Below the pieces are notes generated by a model. It was given only the letters and a program-made list of their open reading frames with translations, did no database searches and was not told where the DNA came from. A stretch of 64,000 nucleotides of DNA from an uncultured Propionibacteriaceae bacterium (GTDB lineage Bacteria > Actinomycetota > Actinomycetes > Propionibacteriales > Propionibacteriaceae), in the NCBI GenBank assembly GCA_938012815.1, contig CALLVV010000003.1, positions 1-64,000 on the forward strand, written 5' to 3'. Of this stretch, positions 57,097 to 64,000 are shown one piece after another (within the stretch, counting starts at the first letter, position 1; each line of letters opens with the position of its first letter). Position numbers and translations under genes: made by a program.

Positions 57097-57941
57097 CACC
57101 GAGAACTGCCCTTTCCATAGCGGGCTCCGACCCGAGCGGCGGCGCCGGGATCCAGGCCGACCTGAAGACCTTCGCCGCCCTCGGGGTGCACGGCATGGCT
57201 GCGCTGGCGGGCCTGACGGTTCAAAACACCCAGGGGGTGAGGGCCGCGTCCCCCATCGACCCGGGATTCGTCGTCGCGCAGGTGGAGGCGGTCCTCGACG
57301 ACATCGAGGTGCACGCCACCAAGCTCGGGATGCTCACGAACGCGGGGATCGCGGGGGCGGTGGCGGACCTGATCGCCGCACGCCGGGCGGACTTCGGTTT
57401 CCTGGTCCTCGATCCCGTGATGGTGGCGACCTCGGGAGACAGGCTCCTGGCGGACGAAGCGGTCGAGGTGGTTCGCACCCGGCTGCTGCCGCTGGCCGAC
57501 CTGATCACCCCGAACGTCCCGGAGACCGCGGTGCTGGCCGGTTCCTCACCCGCGGACGACATCTCCGGGCTCCAGGCACAGGCGGAGGGTCTCGTCGCGG
57601 CGGGCGCCCACGCGGTCCTGGCGAAGGGCGGTCACCTGGCCGGCGAGGAGCTGACCGATCTCCTGGTCACACCGAGCGGAACCGCACGGTTCACCGGTGC
57701 CCGCGTGAACACCCGCAACACCCACGGCACCGGATGCACTCTCAGTTCCGCCATCGCCGCCACCGCGGCGCGCGCCGGAATTGCGCCAGGCGGCACCGTC
57801 CCGGAACACGTGGTGGCGGAGGCCCGCGATTTCCTGCACCGCGCCATCCTCGCGGGGGCCGATTGGCGGCTCAGTCGCTCCCCCGGGACCGGGCACGGCC
57901 CGGTGAACCACCTGATCAACCTGGAAGGAGCGCAGGCATGA
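57093..57941 (+). CDS. thiD: Hydroxymethylpyrimidine (phosphate) kinase
   Basis: A 282-residue ribokinase-fold enzyme that phosphorylates HMP and HMP-phosphate. Motifs: LSIAGSDPSGGAGIQADLKT at 7-26, FLVLDPVMVATSGDRLL near 108, LITPNVPETAVLAG near 137, and the anion hole NTHGTGCTLSSAIAA near 210 with catalytic Cys/Asp region. It overlaps thiE by ATGA and tenA by ATGA. The C-terminal ~50 residues (RSPGTGHGPVNHL) are the usual ThiD ending. Confidence 0.96.
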   Translation: MTPRTALSIAGSDPSGGAGIQADLKTFAALGVHGMAALAGLTVQNTQGVRAASPIDPGFVVAQVEAVLDDIEVHATKLGMLTNAGIAGAVADLIAARRADFGFLVLDPVMVATSGDRLLADEAVEVVRTRLLPLADLITPNVPETAVLAGSSPADDISGLQAQAEGLVAAGAHAVLAKGGHLAGEELTDLLVTPSGTARFTGARVNTRNTHGTGCTLSSAIAATAARAGIAPGGTVPEHVVAEARDFLHRAILAGADWRLSRSPGTGHGPVNHLINLEGAQA

Positions 57942-58618
57942 CCTGGCGCACACGGGAGTTCAGCGCCCTGGCCTGGGAACACATCGCCGGGATCCGCGGA
58001 CGCATCGACCGGCTGCCGCTGCTGACCCAGCTGGCTGACGGCACCCTGGAGCCGCGCCGCTTCGTCGAGTACATCATCCAGGACGACTTCTACCTGCGCG
58101 GCTACTCCCGGGCCCTGGCGCTGCTGGCTGCCCGGGCCCCGCACGCGAGGGCACGTTCCTTCTGGGCGCGGAGCGCCGGGGAAGCCGTCGCGGCCGAGAC
58201 GCTGATGCACGACGCCCTCCTGAACGACCCGCTGCTGCGTTCCGCCCCGCACGCGGCAGCCCCCTCCCCCACCACCCGCGGCTATGTGAACTTCATCCAG
58301 ACCACGGTCGCCTACGAGCCGTACCCGGTGGGGGTGGCGGCGGTGCTGCCCTGCTACTGGGTCTACGCGCAGGTGGGCCTGGACCTGGCCGAACGGGCCG
58401 GGGCGGTGGAGAACCATCCCTACGGGACCTGGGTGGCGGCCTACGCCGACCCGGCCTTCCAGGAAACCACGGCCACCGCCATCGAGCTGCTCGACGAAGC
58501 GGCCGAGGCCGCCGACGATGCGACGAGAACGGTCATGCTCGACACCTTCGCCGATGCCACCCGCTACGAGGAACTGTTCTGGGAACGCAGCCACTCCCTG
58601 GAGGCCTGGACCCTGTAG
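57938..58618 (+). CDS. tenA: TenA-family thiaminase II / aminopyrimidine salvage enzyme
   Basis: A 226-residue all-helical TenA protein that hydrolyses aminopyrimidine breakdown products of thiamine to HMP, which ThiD can then phosphorylate. The conserved acidic/aromatic patch FVEYIIQDDFYLRGYSRALA is at about 43-62, the nucleophile-region Cys is in AVLPCYWVY near 138, and the C-terminal Glu region is ATRYEELFWERS. It is the last gene of the riboswitch-controlled thi operon. There is no de novo thiC or thiG here, so the cluster is suited to salvage. Confidence 0.93.
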   Translation: MTWRTREFSALAWEHIAGIRGRIDRLPLLTQLADGTLEPRRFVEYIIQDDFYLRGYSRALALLAARAPHARARSFWARSAGEAVAAETLMHDALLNDPLLRSAPHAAAPSPTTRGYVNFIQTTVAYEPYPVGVAAVLPCYWVYAQVGLDLAERAGAVENHPYGTWVAAYADPAFQETTATAIELLDEAAEAADDATRTVMLDTFADATRYEELFWERSHSLEAWTL

Positions 58619-58672
58619 CCGCTCCGGGGTCGGCGGCAGGCAAACAACGTGGATGCCGACCTTCAGTCACGT

Positions 58673-59733
58673 TCACCGTCTGCGTTGCGCATGAGGAGGA
58701 ACGAGAGCATTCAAGCGGCGCGACCGCCGAATATAATAGAAATGCGGATCGAAAGAAGGCATGCCTGAACCCTCCGTACGCATCACCCTCTTCCAAAATT
58801 CAAGAGTCTGGAATCGACACCAGTCGCCCTCAGCATTCAGCTGTTTGATCGGCGACGCCCAGCAGGTCACGTCATTGCGGCTTTGGAAGACAGCTCCCTG
58901 CCTGGCCTCCGGGAACCGTTCAGTCACCTCCTCGATGTTCCGGGAAACATCACCCACCACGTAGGGAAACCCCGCATTCACGTCGCAATTTACTTGAGCC
59001 ATACTCTCAACAAACGGCGTGAACGACACTCGACCGATGAATGTGAGTCCACGCAGGTACTTTGACCCTTCCGAGGCGAGTTGACAGCACACCACCCGGG
59101 CATCTCCGTTCGGTATGCGGCCATTGAGCCAATGCCAAGCAGCTTCCACTTCCATCGGTTCTTCCGGATGCAACCGAACCGCCATAGCGGGCTGATTCAT
59201 CAACGGGAACCCTGCCCATTCTCCCCGAGGGTCTCTGTGTACGAGATTCGGCGAGACCCCAGCATAGAATTGAAGAACGGAGAGCATGGTCTCGGTTACT
59301 TCACGCCCCTGAAAGGCAGTGCCATATGCAGGCCTGAGTTCCTGTGTCCCCTTGCGGAGATTCTTGTGGACCTCCAACGGAATCTCATCCCAAACCGGGT
59401 ATACACGAAATCCTTGGACGCCACCAACAAGAGCATCATCCTTGGGTCTCACGATGTGAAGCGTGTGCTCGACAACGTTCCGCGCGTATTTGACGCCACC
59501 AATCAGTTCCCCGCCTCGACAGGAGGATAATTCGAGTAGTTGTTGTAGGTTGAACTGTCACCAATCTGTTTCGCAAGGAGCTCATTGAGTCGTTGAGCAC
59601 TCGTCAGAAAATTCCGGACCTCTCCTCCCAGCTCCCTTGGTTCGGCCGTCGCCGGATAGTAAGCCGCCACGGAATCTTGGATATCGCGCATTGTTGCGCG
59701 CAAGGAATCCGCTTCCTCATCGGTCAGCCGCAC
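58673..59733 (-). pseudogene. Hypothetical protein gene broken by a one-base frameshift
   Basis: Two adjacent frames appear to be one gene. The 5' part (59733-59503) gives 76 residues ending SNYPPVEAGN. In the other frame, translation upstream of the first usable start (GTG 59452) reads GELIGGVKYARNVVEHTLHI and then runs to 58673. Adding one base in the C4 run at 59509-59512 joins them as YPPVEAGELIGGVKYARNVV, giving about 353 residues. The C-terminal part has conserved-looking blocks (RGEWAGFPLMNQPAMAV, EAAWHWLNGRIPNGDARVV, FIGRVSFTPFVESM). I do not know its function. Third-base GC is clearly lower than in neighbours, suggesting transfer. Sequencing error or programmed shift cannot be excluded. 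Confidence 0.7.
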
Positions 59734-59948
59734 CTGCGCGATCTATTACTCATGTCGCGTCCCCCTGTAACACCATCGTCGCGTTCCAATTCGCCTTTGT
59801 TCCATTTCGGCTGCCCAACGAATCGACCTGCTGCCGACAGACCGGAACCTGCCACAAAATTCAAGGGCCAAGCTGCGCGGTGGGTCCAGACAAACCCACA
59901 CGACGGTTCCCGATCTCCCGCTATATCTGACTTTGGAACCGACGGAAA

Positions 59949-59973
59949 GGCCGGGCCCGGTGCGGGCCCGGCC
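59949..59973 (-). terminator. Terminator of ppdK
   Basis: GGCCGGGCCCG (59949-59959) and CGGGCCCGGCC (59963-59973) form an 11-bp stem with a three-base loop, 15 bp after the ppdK stop. On the minus strand it is followed by TTTCC, a weak U tract. Between it and the start of the broken gene (59733) there are 215 bp of lower-GC sequence with no feature I can support. Confidence 0.8.
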
Positions 59974-59988
59974 CTCCTGTGGTCCGGT

Positions 59989-62643
59989 TCAGTCCTCGCG
60001 CTGTTTCAGCACCGCCTTGGCGGCCGCGAAACGGGCGATCGGCACCCGGTACGGGGAGCAGGAGACGTAGTCCAGGCCGACGGACTGGAAGAACTCCACC
60101 GAGTCCGGGTCGCCGCCGTGTTCTCCGCAGACGCCGGTCTTCAGGTTCGGTTTGATGGAGCGTCCCTTCGCGACCCCGATCTCAACCAGCTGACCCACGC
60201 CAGCCACGTCGATGGATTCGAACGGGTTGCGTTCCAGCACCTTGCTCGTGACGTACTGGGTGAGGAAGCCGTTCTCGGCATCGTCGCGGCTGATGCCGAT
60301 GCCGGTCTGGGTGAGGTCGTTGGTTCCGAAGCTGAAGAAGTCGGCGTACTCAGCGATCTGGTCCGCCACCAGGGCGGCGCGCGGCAACTCGATCATGGTG
60401 CCGACCGTCACCTCCAGCTCCTTGCCTGCGGCCTTCAGCTCCTCGGCGACCGTCCTCTCCACGATCTCGCGCTGAACCTCCAGTTCCTTCGACAGGGCGA
60501 CCAGGGGGATCATGATCTCCACGCCGACCGTCTCTCCCTCGCGTTCCAGCACCGCCAGGGCGGCCCGGATGATGGCGCGGGTCTGCATGGCCGGGATCTC
60601 CGGGTAGAGCATCGCCAGACGGCAGCCGCGGGTGCCGAGCATCGGGTTGAGTTCGTGGAGGCGCTTGACCTGGGCGAGGGTGGCGCGTGCGGCCTCCAGC
60701 TCGGATGCGTCGCCGCCCGTCAGTTCGAGGCGCTGCACCAGCAGCGACTGCTCCACCAGGTTCGGCAGGAACTCGTGCAGCGGCGGGTCGAGGAGCCGGA
60801 CGGTGACGGGAAGCCCCTTCATCGCGGTGAAGATGCCCTCGAAGTCGGCCTGCTGCATCGGCAGGATCTCGTCGAGCGCATCCGCACGGGCCTCGTGGGT
60901 CTCCGCCAGAATCATTCGACGCACCGCGGGCAGCCGGTCGGCAGCCATGAACATGTGCTCGGTGCGGCACAGCCCGATGCCCTCGGCGCCCAGTTCGCGG
61001 GCCTTGGATGCGTCCTCGAAGTTGTCGGCGTTCGCGCGCACCCCGAGTTCGCGGACCTCGTCGGCCCACGTGACCACGCGCTGGAAGTCCTCGTTGATGC
61101 GCGGCGGGATCAGTGTGATCTCCTGCCCGAACACGTCGCCCGTGGAACCGTCGAGGGTGATGACCTCACCCTCCTTGATCACCCGGTCGCCGACGGTGAG
61201 GGTGCGGCCCTTGGCATCGATGTGGATGCCGGAGGCGCCCGCGACGCAGGGCTTGCCCATGCCGCGCGCCACCACTGCCGCGTGGGAGGTCATGCCACCG
61301 TGGGCGGTGAGCACACCCTGGGCGACGATCACGCCGTGAATGTCGTCGGGGGTGGTTTCGTAGCGCACCAGCACCACCGCTTCGCCACGTCCGCCGCGCT
61401 CGGCGGCGGTGTCGGCGTCGAAGACCACCTCGCCGACCGCGGCCCCCGGGGAGGCGGGGAGGCCCTTGGCGATGGGTTTCTCGGTGTGTGACGGATCGAT
61501 GGCTGGGTGCAGCAGCTGGTCCAGCTGGTCCGGTTCGATACGCAGCAGCGCCTCCTCCTTGGTGATGACTCCCTCGTCCACCAGGTCGGAGGCCACCTTC
61601 AACGCGGCGGCCGCGGTGCGTTTGCCGTTGCGGGTCTGCAGCAGGAACAGCTTGCCGTTCTCGACGGTGAACTCCATGTCCTGCATGTCGCGGTAGTGGG
61701 CCTCCATGCGGTGCATCGTGTCGATGAGCTCGTCGTAGGCCTCTGGCAGCACCTCGCGCATCTCCGCGAGCGGCCGCGGGGTGCGGATGCCAGCCACCAC
61801 GTCCTCGCCCTGTGCATTGACCAGGAACTCGCCGTAGAGTTCCTTGGCACCCGTCGAGGGATTGCGGGTGAAGCACACGCCGGTGGCGGAGTCGTCACCG
61901 CGGTTGCCGAAGACCATCTGCATGACGTTGACGGCGGTGCCGAGGTCGGAGGGAATGTTGTTGGCGCGGCGGTACACCTCGGCGCGGGGGTTCTGCCAGG
62001 AACGGAACACGGCGTTCACAGCCCGGTGCAGCTGCTCGACGGGGTCGGAGGTCCACTCACCGCCCAGGTGTTCGTTGCTGATCTCCTTGAAGGTGGCGAC
62101 CAGTTCCTTCAGGTCCGCAGGCCCCAGATCGGTGTCCAGTTCGACGCCGCGCTTGCGCTTCAGCTCGGCCAAAGCATCCTCGTAGGTGTAGGCCGGGACA
62201 CCCTCGACAACCTCGCCGTACATCTGGATGAAACGACGGTAGCAGTCCCACGCGAAACGCTCGTTGCCGGATTCCTCGGCGATGGCCGCCACGGACTCGT
62301 CGGAGACACCCAGGTTGAGGATGGTGTCCATCATGCCGGGCATGGAGAACACGGCGCCGGAACGCACCGAGACCAGCAAGGGATTCTCGGAGCCGCCCAG
62401 TTTGCGTCCCGTGCGTTCCTCCAACCGGGCGAGACCCGCGTTGATCTCCTCGGCCAGGCCATCGGGCCATTCGCCGCCCCTGTTCATGGTTTCCACACAG
62501 GCCGTCGTGATGACGGTGAAGGCGTCGGGGACAGGGACCCCGACCCGGGCCATCTCAGCGACGCCCGCCCCCTTTCCCCCGAGCAGGTTACGCATGGTCG
62601 CGTCACCTTCCGAGAGGTCGTAGATGTAGCGTTTCTCGCTCAT
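59989..62643 (-). CDS. ppdK: Pyruvate, phosphate dikinase
   Basis: An 884-residue enzyme, full length, interconverting pyruvate, ATP and Pi with PEP, AMP and PPi. The N-terminal ATP-grasp domain starts YDLSEGDATMRNLLGGKGAG; the swivelling phosphohistidine is in GGMTSHAAVVARGMG near 455; the C-terminal TIM barrel has GTMIELPRAALVADQIA and the catalytic Cys in TGVCGEHGGDP near 832. It stands alone, divergent from the lipoprotein gene. In a fermenting actinobacterium it can run with PPi in the glycolytic direction or make PEP for gluconeogenesis. Confidence 0.97.
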   Translation of the reverse strand: MSEKRYIYDLSEGDATMRNLLGGKGAGVAEMARVGVPVPDAFTVITTACVETMNRGGEWPDGLAEEINAGLARLEERTGRKLGGSENPLLVSVRSGAVFSMPGMMDTILNLGVSDESVAAIAEESGNERFAWDCYRRFIQMYGEVVEGVPAYTYEDALAELKRKRGVELDTDLGPADLKELVATFKEISNEHLGGEWTSDPVEQLHRAVNAVFRSWQNPRAEVYRRANNIPSDLGTAVNVMQMVFGNRGDDSATGVCFTRNPSTGAKELYGEFLVNAQGEDVVAGIRTPRPLAEMREVLPEAYDELIDTMHRMEAHYRDMQDMEFTVENGKLFLLQTRNGKRTAAAALKVASDLVDEGVITKEEALLRIEPDQLDQLLHPAIDPSHTEKPIAKGLPASPGAAVGEVVFDADTAAERGGRGEAVVLVRYETTPDDIHGVIVAQGVLTAHGGMTSHAAVVARGMGKPCVAGASGIHIDAKGRTLTVGDRVIKEGEVITLDGSTGDVFGQEITLIPPRINEDFQRVVTWADEVRELGVRANADNFEDASKARELGAEGIGLCRTEHMFMAADRLPAVRRMILAETHEARADALDEILPMQQADFEGIFTAMKGLPVTVRLLDPPLHEFLPNLVEQSLLVQRLELTGGDASELEAARATLAQVKRLHELNPMLGTRGCRLAMLYPEIPAMQTRAIIRAALAVLEREGETVGVEIMIPLVALSKELEVQREIVERTVAEELKAAGKELEVTVGTMIELPRAALVADQIAEYADFFSFGTNDLTQTGIGISRDDAENGFLTQYVTSKVLERNPFESIDVAGVGQLVEIGVAKGRSIKPNLKTGVCGEHGGDPDSVEFFQSVGLDYVSCSPYRVPIARFAAAKAVLKQRED

Positions 62644-62779
62644 TCGCGTTTGTCTCCCTTGATCGTTGCGACGGGTCTACCTCGTCCGGTCCCAACCTTA
62701 GCGGCTTCCCAGAAGGACCCACCAAAGTGCACAGATTCGAAGGTTCTGTGGAACCCCTCGCAGCAGCCCCCTGAGACCT

Positions 62780-62807
62780 TTGACGCCGTCATACCGCCGG
62801 GTAAACT
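62780..62807 (+). promoter_or_regulatory. Leaderless promoter of the lipoprotein gene
   Basis: TTGACG (62780-62785) and TAAACT (62802-62807) are separated by 16 bp, and the -10 box ends six bases before the ATG at 62814. This is a near-consensus housekeeping promoter whose start point should fall on or next to the start codon. No ribosome site is present. Confidence 0.65.
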
Positions 62808-62813
62808 CGCTAC

Positions 62814-63275
62814 ATGTTGAAACCACTGGTCGGAATTGCAGGCATACTGCTCACCGTGTCTCTGGCCGCATGCACCGCGGATACCCCTGCCGAGCCCGGG
62901 GATCCGGGAACCGAGGAGTCCCCCACTGGGCTCCCCATCGCCACCGCCCCCACTGAGGTGCCCAGCACCACGGACACGGTGGATCCGCCCAAAACCCACA
63001 TGGAGGCCATCCGGGCCGACCTGGACGGACGTGGCGTGAGCGGTTCCGATGCGACGCTGGTGGAGGCCCACAGGAAGACGTGGGACACCGGTGCGCTGGG
63101 CTGCCCGGCCCCCGGAGTCAACTACACCGAGGCCTTGGTTGACGGCTGGCAGGTGGTGGTCAAGGTCGGGGACAAAACTTACGATTACCGCTTCGGGTCG
63201 AGCTCCTCCCCGACGCTGTGCGAGAACAGCATGAACTTCATTGGTGCCCCCACAGAGGCTCCCACGGACATCTGA
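62814..63275 (+). CDS. Small secreted lipoprotein
   Basis: A 153-residue protein with a lipoprotein signal peptide; the lipobox is SLAAC with Cys20 as lipidation site. A Pro/Thr/Glu-rich spacer spans about 22-62. The mature domain has GCPAPGVNYTEALVDGWQVV and DKTYDYRFGSSSSPTLCEN, a pattern seen in an uncharacterised family of small exported proteins, with two Cys that may form a disulfide. It sits divergently from ppdK with its own leaderless promoter. The function is unknown. Confidence 0.85.
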   Translation: MLKPLVGIAGILLTVSLAACTADTPAEPGDPGTEESPTGLPIATAPTEVPSTTDTVDPPKTHMEAIRADLDGRGVSGSDATLVEAHRKTWDTGALGCPAPGVNYTEALVDGWQVVVKVGDKTYDYRFGSSSSPTLCENSMNFIGAPTEAPTDI

Positions 63276-63324
63276 GCCGGTGATCGGTGCTCCCGCCGAT
63301 CAGTTTTGTTTGGAAAACCAAAAA

Positions 63325-63355
63325 GGATGGCCCCCGCCGATTGCGGGGGCCATCC
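63325..63355 (-). terminator. Rho-independent terminator of the second subtilase gene
   Basis: GGATGGCCCCCGC (63325-63337) and GCGGGGGCCATCC (63343-63355) form a perfect 13-bp stem with a 5-base loop. On the minus strand the stem is followed by TTTTT (63324-63320), the clearest intrinsic terminator in the window. It may also slow plus-strand transcripts from the lipoprotein gene. Confidence 0.9.
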
Positions 63356-63381
63356 CTGTGTTTCAGGCCCGGTTCAGACCG

Positions 63382-64000
63382 TCACACCGGGTCGCCCGTC
63401 TTGGGCAGACCCGGCTTGAGCGGAGCACGGGTCGGGATGGGCGAAACCGGAGCACTCGGGTCACCCGGGGAGGCCGAGCCCGTGGGTGCCGGGTCCGTGG
63501 GGGCCGGGCCCGTGGGCGTCACCGTCGGGTTCGGATCCGTGGGTGTCACCGTCGGGTTCGGGTCCGTGGGTGTCGCCGTCGGGGTGGTTCCACCGCCGGT
63601 CAATGCACCCGTGACCGCCTCGGGGGTTCCCTGATCGTTGTCGAGGACCACTGCCATCCAGCCCAGCGACTTCTGGTCATCAGCCGCAGCCTTGTTGTAC
63701 GAGACGGACACGTCCTTCGATCCTCCGGCAGGAACCTGGAAGACCTGGCCGTCGTTGAAGGGACGGTTGTCCGGATCGTAGGTGACCATACCTTCGATGT
63801 TGTCCTGCAGATTTCCGTACCTGATACTGCTGGTTTTGGCCCCGTACTGGAACTTGCCGGTCACGCCGACGTCGGATGCCTTGACCGTGAGGAGAACGGT
63901 ACTGGAATCGCTGGGCGCCACGGCATAGGTCCCCGCCGCAACAGCGGGCGTCTTCTTGGCCGTGTCATAGATGAACACCTCGGAAACGCCGTTGTAGTTT
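63382..64000 (-). CDS. C-terminal part of a second S8-type secreted protease (paralogue)
   Basis: The frame is open to the right edge and gives about 206 residues. It aligns block by block with the C-terminus of the subtilase at 52157-55408: VFIYDTAKKT, APSDSSTVLLTVKASDVGV, YDPDNRPFNDGQVFQV, DQKSLGWMAVVLDNDQGTPEAVTG, then a Pro/Thr spacer with a duplicated TDPNPTVTP, and the end LKPGLPKTGDPV. The catalytic domain lies outside the window, so protease identity is inferred from the paralogue. Like its relative it ends in an LPxTG-like motif without a membrane tail. Strong terminator downstream. Confidence 0.8.
   Translation of the reverse strand, partial: NYNGVSEVFIYDTAKKTPAVAAGTYAVAPSDSSTVLLTVKASDVGVTGKFQYGAKTSSIRYGNLQDNIEGMVTYDPDNRPFNDGQVFQVPAGGSKDVSVSYNKAAADDQKSLGWMAVVLDNDQGTPEAVTGALTGGGTTPTATPTDPNPTVTPTDPNPTVTPTGPAPTDPAPTGSASPGDPSAPVSPIPTRAPLKPGLPKTGDPV

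Noticed and set aside
58628..58661. Terminator after tenA (GGTCGGC / GCCGACC)
   Set aside because: Only a 7-bp stem with a 20-base loop and no U tract; too weak to report as a feature.

Overview
The window is high-GC DNA from an actinobacterium. Fermentation-type genes (GTP-type PEP carboxykinase, pyruvate phosphate dikinase), a HAIR-type operator at clpB, TGATG/ATGA/GTGA gene couplings and several apparently leaderless promoters fit Propionibacteriaceae, for example the Arachnia/Tessaracoccus/Propionibacterium group. That placement is an inference; no rRNA or tRNA gene was seen.

Layout. 1-15.5 kb: a minus-strand surface/signalling operon read from 15461 down to 253: a 2030-residue anchored Ig-like/FN3 protein, MoxR ATPase, DUF58, a transglutaminase-like membrane protein whose catalytic Cys position is Asp, an RDD-FHA protein, a decayed PP2C phosphatase, an FHA/zinc-ribbon protein and a Ser/Thr kinase with an extracellular FN3-like domain. 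15.7-22.2 kb (plus): an HTH/STAND-ATPase/WD40 protein, a MATE exporter and an RclA-like flavin disulfide reductase. 22.3-31.6 kb (minus): a complete ornithine oxidation operon, ord-ortA-ortB-oraS-oraE-mutL-orr-permease, converting ornithine via D-ornithine, 2,4-diaminopentanoate and 2-amino-4-oxopentanoate to alanine and acetyl-CoA. A divergent double-domain Lrp regulator (31988-32977) lies across a 368-bp region holding two palindromes and a set of mutually exclusive hairpins. 33-37.7 kb: clpB with a HAIR operator, and pckG. 37.7-39.3 kb: two copies of a 19-bp-unit repeat array flank an AbiEi/DUF559 gene. 39.3-44.3 kb: a RecQ-phosphoribosyltransferase fusion, an ATP-grasp ligase and a DUF4143-type ATPase with a palindromic operator over its promoter. 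44.3-52.1 kb: a complete type II Wadjet (jetABCD) anti-plasmid system with every junction overlapping. 52.2-55.4 kb: a secreted subtilase. 55.5-58.6 kb: a TPP riboswitch and thiM-thiE-thiD-tenA. 58.7-59.7 kb: a lower-GC gene broken by a one-base frameshift. 60-64 kb: ppdK, a small lipoprotein with a textbook leaderless promoter, and the C-terminal part of a second subtilase paralogous to the first.

The most noteworthy points are the Wadjet island with its neighbouring regulated ATPase, the Clostridium-like ornithine operon with its structured upstream region, the flanking repeat arrays, and two subtilases that end in LPxTG-like motifs with no membrane tail.
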